Shown: piece after piece, positions 58,090-64,000 of the stretch
How positions within the stretch are numbered: position 1 is the first letter of the stretch
Layout of the letters: each line of letters opens with the position of its first letter
DNA from: Streptomyces caniferus
Lineage (GTDB): Bacteria > Actinomycetota > Actinomycetes > Streptomycetales > Streptomycetaceae
Length of the DNA: 64,000 nt
Reading direction: 5' to 3'
NCBI RefSeq assembly: GCF_009811555.1
Contig: NZ_BLIN01000003.1
Coordinates: forward strand, 744,001-808,000
Notes under the pieces: model-generated
The model's database searches: none
Seen by the model: the letters and a program-made list of their open reading frames with translations, nothing else
What the model was told of the DNA's origin: nothing
Position numbers and translations under genes: made by a program

Positions 58090-61035
58090 ATGGTGCGGCT
58101 GCACTTCCGAGTGACCGACGGTGCGGCTGCTCCGACGTACGGGCGGCCACAGCAGCACGTACCGATGTGGGAAGTGATCGGGATGGGGCTCGTGGGAGCG
58201 GACATCGGCCCCGCGCGCGCCCGTGAGCAGTTTCTTCGCGGTGGGACGGTCGAGGAACCCGTACGCAGCCCGATTCTCGATTCCTGGCAGCGTTCGCGGT
58301 CCCTGGGGCTTTCGCCGGAAGGCTGCGAGCTTCCGTACCGGCCGGATCTCGATCTGGACGGCCGGCTGGTGCGCGCCGCCACGCCCGTAATGGACCGGCT
58401 GCAGGCCAGGTTCGCGGGACGGAACATGAACGTGTCCCTCGCCGACGGACGCGGGGCGGTGCTGCAGCGGCGGTTCGGCGACACCTCTCTGGTCAGACAT
58501 CTGGCCGCGATCCAGAGCGTCCCGGGTTTCGTGTTCGCCGAGGAGTTCGGGGGGACCAATGGCATCGGGCTGGCCCTCGCGGAACGGCAGCTGATCAATG
58601 TGTACGGCGCCGAGCATTTCGCCGAACGCTCCCAGTCCAACGCGTGTACGGCCATTCCCGTCCGGGATCCGCTCAGTGGACGTATCGAAGGCGTCCTGTG
58701 CCTCGGCTTTCCGCCCGACGATGCGGATGCGGCGCTCAACCACGTGATCAGCAGTGCGGCCGGTGCCATCGAGCGACGGCTGCTGGAACAGAGTTCGACG
58801 CGGGAGCGCGCCCTGCTGCAGGCGTACCTCGACGCCAGGAGCCGCGCCCCGACCGGCGATACGACGGGGAACGGGCAGCTGGGCGGGCTGGCCGGGAGCG
58901 GACTGGACTGGCGCGACGAGATGATCCTCAAGGAGCGGGCCACCGATCTGATCGCCTCGGCGCAGCGGGCCGCCGTCGAGGTCCCGCTGCCCGGCGGCCG
59001 GCGGATCACCTTGCTGAGCCGCCCGGTGACCAGCCCCTCCGGGGTGCAGGGCGTCGTGATCGAGGCCGTTCTCCCCGGACCGCATCAGCATCTCGCCGTC
59101 CTCACCACGACCGGCGCCGCACCCGGCCCGCCGGACGAGAAGGTGCTCCCGCCCGCCGTCCCGCTGCCCGGACATCTTCCCGGTGCCGGACCGGGCCGGG
59201 CGGCCGCTTCGGTCCGTCCGCCCGATGCGTCCGGCGCCGCCGGGTCACCCCCCGACGGGGCGACCAGCGGGCTGGTACTGATCGGTGAGCCGGGGGTCGG
59301 GACGTACGCGGTGGCGGCCCGGCGCCGGCTGGAGCTGCTGTCCGAGGCCAGTACCCGCATCGGCACCACGCTGGATGTGAGCCGTACGGCCCGGGAGCTG
59401 GCCGAGATGGCCGTCCCGCGCCTCGCCGACTACGTCACCATCGACCTTCCCGAGGCGGTGCTGCGCGGCGAGGAGCCGACCGACCCGGGAAGCGGACTCC
59501 ACCGCACGGTGGTCCACGGGATCCGCGACGACTGCCCCTTCTACCCCGCCGGTGAGCGGGTCGACCTGCGCCCCAGCACGCCCCAGCTCCGCTGTCTGGC
59601 CGACGGGCAGCCCGTGCTCGAACCGGACCTGAGGGCGGCGAGCGGCTGGATCGCCCAGGATCCCGCGCACGCCCGGCGCCTCCTCGACCACCACATCCAC
59701 TCCCTGATCGCCGTTCCCCTCCTGGCCCGCGGTATCGCCCTGGGCACGGCGAGCTTCTACCGTTCGCAGGATCCCGCCCCCTTCGGGGACGACGACCGGT
59801 CGCTGGCGCAGGAGCTCGGTACCCGGGCCGCGATCTGCATCGACAACGCCCGCCGTTTCACCCGCGAACACACCATGGTCCTCGCCCTGCAGCACAGCCT
59901 GCTGCCGCAGAGCTTCCCCGAGCAGAACGCCGTCGAGGTCGCCCACCGCTATATGCCCGCCGAATCCCGGGTCGGCGGCGACTGGTTCGACGTCATTCCC
60001 CTCTCCGGCACCCGTGTCGCCCTCGTCGTCGGGGATGTCGTCGGCCATGGGGTGCACGCCGCCGCCACGATGGGCCGGCTGCGCACCGCCGCGCGCAACT
60101 TCGCCGAACTCGACTTCGGCCCGGACGAGCTCCTCACCCACCTCGACAATCTCGTGGGCCGCCTCGACCGGGACGAGGGCACCGAGGACGCCGCCGCCGG
60201 CAGCCCCGGCATCATCGGCGCCACCTGCCTGTACGTCATCTACGACCCGACCACGCGGCAGTGTGTGATGGCGCGGGCCGGCCACCCCCCGCCCGCGCTG
60301 GTCCGCCCCGACGGCAGCGTCGCCTTCCCCGAACTCCCCGCCGGGCCGCCGCTGGGCCTGGGCGGCCTGCCCTTCGAGACGGCCGCCTTCACCCTTCCCG
60401 AGGGCAGCCAGCTCGTCCTGTACACGGACGGGCTCATCGGGGGCCGTCACCGCGATTTCGATACGGCCCTCGACCAGTTGCGCAGCGCCGTGGCGCACCC
60501 GTCCCGTCCGCCCGAGGAGACCTGTGAGGCAGTGGTCCGGGCCGTGGTGCCCGAGCATCCCGCCGACGACATCGCGCTGCTCGTCGCCCGCACCCACGTC
60601 CTGGCCCCCGACCGGATCGCCACCTGGGACCTGCCCGCCGATCCGGCGCTCGTCTCCGGCGTCCGCGCCGCCGTGACCCGCCAACTGGCCGAATGGGGGC
60701 TGCACGAGGTCGTCTTCACCACCGAACTCCTGCTCAGCGAGCTGGTCACCAATGCCATCCGCTACGGCACCGCCCCCATCCAGGTGCGCCTGCTCCACGA
60801 CCGCACGCTGATCTGCGAGGTCTCCGACGCCAGCAGCACCGCCCCGCATCTGCGTCATGCGGCCACCACCGACGAGGGCGGCCGCGGTCTCTTCCTCGTC
60901 GCGCAGCTCGCCCAGGCCTGGGGCACCCGCTACACCTCCGGCGGCAAGGTCATCTGGGCCGAATGCGCCCTGGAGGCGTCGGCACACAAGCCGGACGCCG
61001 CCGCGGCGTATTTCGACGACATCCCCGCCCTCTGA
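58090..61035 (+). CDS. 981-residue GAF-GAF-PP2C-HATPase signalling protein
   Basis: A giant phosphatase/kinase-type switch. Residues about 60-235 form an AcoR-type GAF domain (SPILDSWQRSRSLGLSPEGC; FVFAEEFGGTNGIGLALAER; SQSNACTAIPVRDPLSGRIE), as in sigma-54 activators, but the AAA domain is absent. A linker holds a PAS-like segment (about 270-345). A second GAF covers 420-600 (RRLELLSEASTRIGTTLDVS), the PP2C domain 615-830 (GGDWFDVIPLSGTR; VVGDVVGHGVHAAATMG; LVLYTDGLIGGRH), and an RsbW-like HATPase 850-965 (ELLLSELVTNAIRYG; DEGGRGLFLVAQLA). Start is ATG 58090 or 58183 (MGLVGADIGPARARE). Combining sensor, anti-anti-sigma phosphatase and anti-sigma kinase in one chain is a known Streptomyces style. 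Confidence 0.93.
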   Translation: MVRLHFRVTDGAAAPTYGRPQQHVPMWEVIGMGLVGADIGPARAREQFLRGGTVEEPVRSPILDSWQRSRSLGLSPEGCELPYRPDLDLDGRLVRAATPVMDRLQARFAGRNMNVSLADGRGAVLQRRFGDTSLVRHLAAIQSVPGFVFAEEFGGTNGIGLALAERQLINVYGAEHFAERSQSNACTAIPVRDPLSGRIEGVLCLGFPPDDADAALNHVISSAAGAIERRLLEQSSTRERALLQAYLDARSRAPTGDTTGNGQLGGLAGSGLDWRDEMILKERATDLIASAQRAAVEVPLPGGRRITLLSRPVTSPSGVQGVVIEAVLPGPHQHLAVLTTTGAAPGPPDEKVLPPAVPLPGHLPGAGPGRAAASVRPPDASGAAGSPPDGATSGLVLIGEPGVGTYAVAARRRLELLSEASTRIGTTLDVSRTARELAEMAVPRLADYVTIDLPEAVLRGEEPTDPGSGLHRTVVHGIRDDCPFYPAGERVDLRPSTPQLRCLADGQPVLEPDLRAASGWIAQDPAHARRLLDHHIHSLIAVPLLARGIALGTASFYRSQDPAPFGDDDRSLAQELGTRAAICIDNARRFTREHTMVLALQHSLLPQSFPEQNAVEVAHRYMPAESRVGGDWFDVIPLSGTRVALVVGDVVGHGVHAAATMGRLRTAARNFAELDFGPDELLTHLDNLVGRLDRDEGTEDAAAGSPGIIGATCLYVIYDPTTRQCVMARAGHPPPALVRPDGSVAFPELPAGPPLGLGGLPFETAAFTLPEGSQLVLYTDGLIGGRHRDFDTALDQLRSAVAHPSRPPEETCEAVVRAVVPEHPADDIALLVARTHVLAPDRIATWDLPADPALVSGVRAAVTRQLAEWGLHEVVFTTELLLSELVTNAIRYGTAPIQVRLLHDRTLICEVSDASSTAPHLRHAATTDEGGRGLFLVAQLAQAWGTRYTSGGKVIWAECALEASAHKPDAAAAYFDDIPAL

Positions 61036-61216
61036 CGGCCCATCCGGCATCTCGGCCGAAGCGGGACGTACCATGACGGAATTGCGGTAATCGGTACGGG
61101 TGGCGCACCGCCGGGTCACGGGCCCGCCGCCCTCACCGCACGATGCGTCCCGCAGCAGTGCCCGGTCAGACGGGACGAACCCAGCAGGACCACGAGGCCG
61201 ACCTCCGGAGAAGTCT

Positions 61217-62752
61217 GTGCATGACGCTCCTGACAGCACCCCTCCCCCGCGCCGTGCCCCGCAGCCTCTCGTCCGCGTACACGGCCTCAGCAAGCGGTTC
61301 GGCGGCACCCTCGCGCTGGACGCCGTCGACCTCGACATCCGCTCCGGCCGCGTCCTCGCCCTGCTGGGCCCCAACGGTGCCGGAAAGTCCACCCTCATCA
61401 AGGTGCTCGCGGGCGTCCACCACGCGGACGAGGGCGAGGTGAGCGTGGCCGGGCACCCGCTCGGCACCGAGGCGGCCTCCCGCGCCATGTCCTTCATCCA
61501 CCAGGACCTGGGCCTGGTCGACTGGATGACGGTCGCCGAGAACATCGCCCTGGGCGCCGGCTACCCCCGCCGCGCCGGACTGCTGTCCTGGCGGAGGGTC
61601 CGCAGGCAGTGCGCCGCGGCGCTGGACCTCGTCGCCGCGCATCTCGACCCGGGCACCCCGCTGGCCGACCTCCCGCGAGCCGAACGCTCCCTGGTGGCGC
61701 TCGCCCGCGCGCTGGCCACCGAAGCCGCCGTCCTCGTGCTCGACGAGCCGACGGCCAGCCTCCCGGCAGCGGACTGCGCCCGGCTGTTCGACGTCCTGCA
61801 CACCCTGCGCGACCGGGGGCGCGCCATCGTCCACGTCACCCACCGGATCGACGAGGTGTACGAGGTCGCCGACGACTTCGCCGTTCTGCGGGACGGACGC
61901 CTCATCAGTCAGGGCCGGGTCGCCGGCTACGGCCCGGCCCGGCTGGTGCGCGACATCGTGGGCCACGAGCCGGGCGGCTACCGGTTCGCCCCCGCCACGG
62001 GTCCGGCGGTGCTGACCCTCGACGGCGTCCGGACCGGGGACACGGCTCCGGTCAGCCTGGATCTGCGTGCCGGGGAGATCCTCGGCATGGTGGGCCTCAC
62101 CGGCGCGGGGCACGGGGAACTGGGCCGCGCCCTGGCCGGCGCCCGGCCCCTCACCGGCGGACGGGCGCTGCTCGACGGCCGGCCCTATGCCCCGCGTACG
62201 GTCAGGGCCGCCGTCGGTTGCGGCGTCGGCCTGGTGACCGGCAACCGTCAGGAAGAGGGCTGTGCCGCCGAACTGACGGTACGGGAGAACTTCCTCGCCA
62301 ACCCCCGGGCAAGCGGGGTGCCGTCCTGGCGCCCGCTCGTCCCCCGGCGCGAGCGGGCCGAGGCCGCGGATCTGATCGAGCGGTTCTCGGTGTCGCCCCG
62401 GGACACCGAGGCGCCGATGGCCACCCTGTCCGGAGGGAACCAGCAGAAAGTCATGGTCGGCCGGTGGCTCAGGACGAACCGGCGCCTGCTGATCCTCGAA
62501 GAGCCGACCGCCGGGGTGGACGTCGGCGCCAAGACGGCGCTCTACCGCCTGCTCCGGGAGGCGCTGGCCGAAGGCCTCGCCGTCCTGCTCCTCTCCACCG
62601 ACTTCGAGGAGGTCGCCCAGGTGTGCCACCGGGCCCTGGTGTTCGTCCGCGGGGCGGTGACCGCCGAGCTGAGCGGCGAGGCCCTCACGGTCGCCGAACT
62701 CACCCGCGCCGCCTCGGCGATGCCCGCGCTCACCGGGACGGTGGAGCCATGA
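61217..62752 (+). CDS. Sugar ABC transporter ATP-binding protein (RbsA/MglA-type, duplicated ATPase)
   Basis: A 511-residue protein with two ATP-binding cassettes. The first has Walker A GPNGAGKSTLIKV, Q-loop FIHQDLGLVDW and Walker B AVLVLDEPTASLPAAD. Its signature is degenerate (PRAERSLVALARAL in place of LSGGQ). The second has a degenerate Walker A (GLTGAGHGELGRAL), a canonical signature LSGGNQQKVMVGRWL and Walker B LLILEEPTAGVDVG. This asymmetric pattern is normal for the ribose/galactose class. GTG 61217 has GGAG at six bases. The stop overlaps the permease start (ATGA at 62749). It energises import of a monosaccharide or polyol. Confidence 0.95.
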   Translation: MHDAPDSTPPPRRAPQPLVRVHGLSKRFGGTLALDAVDLDIRSGRVLALLGPNGAGKSTLIKVLAGVHHADEGEVSVAGHPLGTEAASRAMSFIHQDLGLVDWMTVAENIALGAGYPRRAGLLSWRRVRRQCAAALDLVAAHLDPGTPLADLPRAERSLVALARALATEAAVLVLDEPTASLPAADCARLFDVLHTLRDRGRAIVHVTHRIDEVYEVADDFAVLRDGRLISQGRVAGYGPARLVRDIVGHEPGGYRFAPATGPAVLTLDGVRTGDTAPVSLDLRAGEILGMVGLTGAGHGELGRALAGARPLTGGRALLDGRPYAPRTVRAAVGCGVGLVTGNRQEEGCAAELTVRENFLANPRASGVPSWRPLVPRRERAEAADLIERFSVSPRDTEAPMATLSGGNQQKVMVGRWLRTNRRLLILEEPTAGVDVGAKTALYRLLREALAEGLAVLLLSTDFEEVAQVCHRALVFVRGAVTAELSGEALTVAELTRAASAMPALTGTVEP

Positions 62753-63789
62753 CCCCCGCACCCCGCCCCCTGCTGGGCCGCCGGTTCGGGCACCTCCTCG
62801 GCGCCTACGGGCTCCTGGCGCTCGCCGCCCTGCTCTTCCTGGCCTTCTCGCTCGCTCTGCCGGACACCTTTCCCACCCTGGACAACATCTCCGAGGTCCT
62901 GTCCAACCACTCGATCCCCGCCCTGCTCGCCCTCGGCGCCATGATCCCCATCGTCACCGCCAAGTTCGACCTGTCCCTCGGCTACGGGCTCGGCCTCGCG
63001 CACGTCATGACGATGCGGCTGATCGCCGACGAGGCGTGGCCCTGGCCCCTTGCCTGCCTCGTGGTGGTCCTGGGCGGGGCGGTCGTCGGCACCTTCAACG
63101 GGGTCGTCGTCGAGTTCGCACGGATCAACTCCTTCATCGCCACCCTCGGCACCGGCAGCATCCTGTACGCCCTCACCGGCTGGATCACCAACGGGGCCCG
63201 GATCGTCCCCGGCCCGCAGGGTCTGCCGGCGGCCTTCACCGACCTCTACGACTCCCGGTTCCTCGGCCTGCCGGTGTCCGCGTTCTACGTCCTCGCGCTG
63301 ACCGCCGTACTGTGGCTGCTCCTGGAGCGGCTGCCGCTCGGCCGGTACCTGTACGTCATCGGCTCCAACCCCCGCGCCGCCGAGCTGGTGGGCATCCCCA
63401 CCCGGCGCTACGTCGTCTACGCCTTCGCCGGTTCCGGGCTGGTCGTCGGTATCGCCGGGGTCCTGCTCGCCGCGCAGCAGCGGATCGGCAATCCCAGCGT
63501 CGGCCTGGACTATCTGCTGCCCGCTTTCGTCGGTGCGCTGCTCGGGTCCACCGCGATCAAGCCCGGCCGCCCCAACGCCCTGGGCACGCTGGTCGCCGTC
63601 GTCGTCCTCGCCATCGGGCTCGCCGGGATCGGCCAGCTCGGCGCCCCGTTCTGGGTCACCCCGCTGTTCAACGGCGCCACTTTGCTCCTCGCCGTCGGCA
63701 TGGCCGGCTACGCCGCGCGCCGCCAGCTGCGCCACCGGCGGACGAACCCTCCCCGGGCCCGGCACGACGTGGTCCGTACCGGCTCATGA
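62749..63789 (+). CDS. Sugar ABC transporter permease (RbsC-type)
   Basis: A 346-residue permease of the ribose/AraH class with about ten membrane helices. Signature segments: ALLALGAMIPIVTAKFDLSL, GTFNGVVVEFARINSFIATLG, LPLGRYLYVIGSNPRAAELVGI (the EAA-like cytoplasmic loop for ATPase contact), and IGNPSVGLDYLLPAFVGALL. ATG 62749 overlaps the ATPase stop by four bases. It would homodimerise with the RbsA-type ATPase. The gene ends four bases into an ATGA overlap with the lipoprotein reading frame. Confidence 0.95.
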   Translation: MTPAPRPLLGRRFGHLLGAYGLLALAALLFLAFSLALPDTFPTLDNISEVLSNHSIPALLALGAMIPIVTAKFDLSLGYGLGLAHVMTMRLIADEAWPWPLACLVVVLGGAVVGTFNGVVVEFARINSFIATLGTGSILYALTGWITNGARIVPGPQGLPAAFTDLYDSRFLGLPVSAFYVLALTAVLWLLLERLPLGRYLYVIGSNPRAAELVGIPTRRYVVYAFAGSGLVVGIAGVLLAAQQRIGNPSVGLDYLLPAFVGALLGSTAIKPGRPNALGTLVAVVVLAIGLAGIGQLGAPFWVTPLFNGATLLLAVGMAGYAARRQLRHRRTNPPRARHDVVRTGS

Positions 63790-63833
63790 CCCCCGGCCCT
63801 CGCCCCCGGGTCGTCCGCCCGCAGGGAGCGCCC

Positions 63834-64000
63834 GTGCACCCGCCCCGCAGGACCGCCCTCGGCAGCGCGGTCGTCATGGTGGTGGCGGCCACGGTCCTCG
63901 TGGGCTGTGAGCGCGGCACCTCGACCGGGGGCGGGCCCTCCGCACCGGGCCCGGCGAAGTCCGGCTGTCCCACCGTCCTGGCCCGGGCCCGGACCGACGT
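63834..64000 (+). CDS. Substrate-binding lipoprotein of the sugar ABC transporter (3' truncated by window edge)
   Basis: Only the first 55 or so codons are inside the window. GTG 63834 has GGGAG at five bases and gives a textbook lipoprotein signal peptide: basic HPPRR, hydrophobic ALGSAVVMVVAATV, lipobox LVGC with Cys 25. The mature N-terminus is Gly/Ser/Pro-rich before the expected periplasmic-binding fold. An in-frame ATG at 63786 overlaps the permease stop (ATGA) and would add 16 residues. The position after RbsA and RbsC marks it as the sugar-binding component. The ligand cannot be judged from this part. Confidence 0.85.
   Translation, partial: MHPPRRTALGSAVVMVVAATVLVGCERGTSTGGGPSAPGPAKSGCPTVLARARTD

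Noticed and set aside
59245..61545. A 766-residue minus-strand frame opposite the giant phosphatase
   Set aside because: Shadow of a real gene: Gly/Arg/Ala/Val-biased sequence with no domain, while the plus frame has intact PP2C and HATPase motifs.

Overview
The window is chromosomal DNA from a high-GC actinomycete, almost certainly a Streptomyces. Codons end overwhelmingly in G or C, GTG starts are common, and the gene families are typical of the genus: a SARP/BTAD regulator, PP2C-type SpoIIE phosphatases with GAF/PAS sensors, C-terminally extended ECF sigma factors, membrane-tethered HTH proteins, DUF4232, DUF2470, DUF5819, HTTM and DUF6131. I found no tRNA, rRNA, CRISPR array, prophage or intact insertion sequence. 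The left edge cuts an amino-acid permease and the right edge cuts a sugar-binding lipoprotein.

Layout. 0-4.4 kb: permease C-terminus, a decayed transposase-like patch, a divergent TetR/alpha-beta-hydrolase pair with candidate operators, and a broken IS5-type transposase. 4.4-8.4 kb: a minus-strand operon (hotdog thioesterase, acyl-CoA dehydrogenase, EamA exporter) with a divergent unknown gene. 8.5-17.1 kb: secreted HAF-repeat protein, a GAF-PAS-GAF-PP2C phosphatase, DUF4331 protein, DUF4232 lipoprotein and a large membrane-tethered HTH protein. 17-25 kb: a 1.4 kb gap, LuxR-type regulator, old-yellow-enzyme reductase, NAD kinase, DHFR-like reductase, HAD phosphatase and DUF899 protein. 25-30.2 kb: secreted SH3b and TagC-like propeller proteins, an HTH/DUF2690 protein, then two divergent regulator/enzyme pairs (MarR/SnoaL-like and HxlR/NmrA-like). 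30.6-36.7 kb: membrane SpoIIE phosphatase, an ECF41-type sigma factor overlapping an SRPBCC gene, and a YCII (DGPF) protein followed by an ECF42-type sigma factor. 37-41 kb: a GNAT-AAA+ fusion, a P-loop kinase, an iron-box-controlled DUF2470 protein and a methyltransferase. 41.6-51.1 kb is the most unusual part: a secreted Gly/Thr/Ala repeat protein, the HTTM/DUF5819 pair, a SARP regulator, a broken and an intact IPT/TIG repeat protein, and a secreted protein of three CDGDT repeats. 51.4-64 kb: cyclophilin, TetR relic, PepSY membrane protein, two further SpoIIE phosphatases (one coupled to a cyclase-family hydrolase, one a 981-residue multi-domain protein) and an RbsA/RbsC/lipoprotein transport operon.

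Taken together, the region is accessory: signalling (four PP2C phosphatases, two ECF factors, one SARP, several one-component regulators) mixed with secreted repeat proteins and small detoxification-type regulator/enzyme pairs. Several relics (two transposase fragments, a frameshifted IPT/TIG gene, a TetR gene with an internal deletion) and three short tandem-repeat tracts point to continuing rearrangement. All functional statements rest on motif recognition from the translated sequence; no database search was possible.
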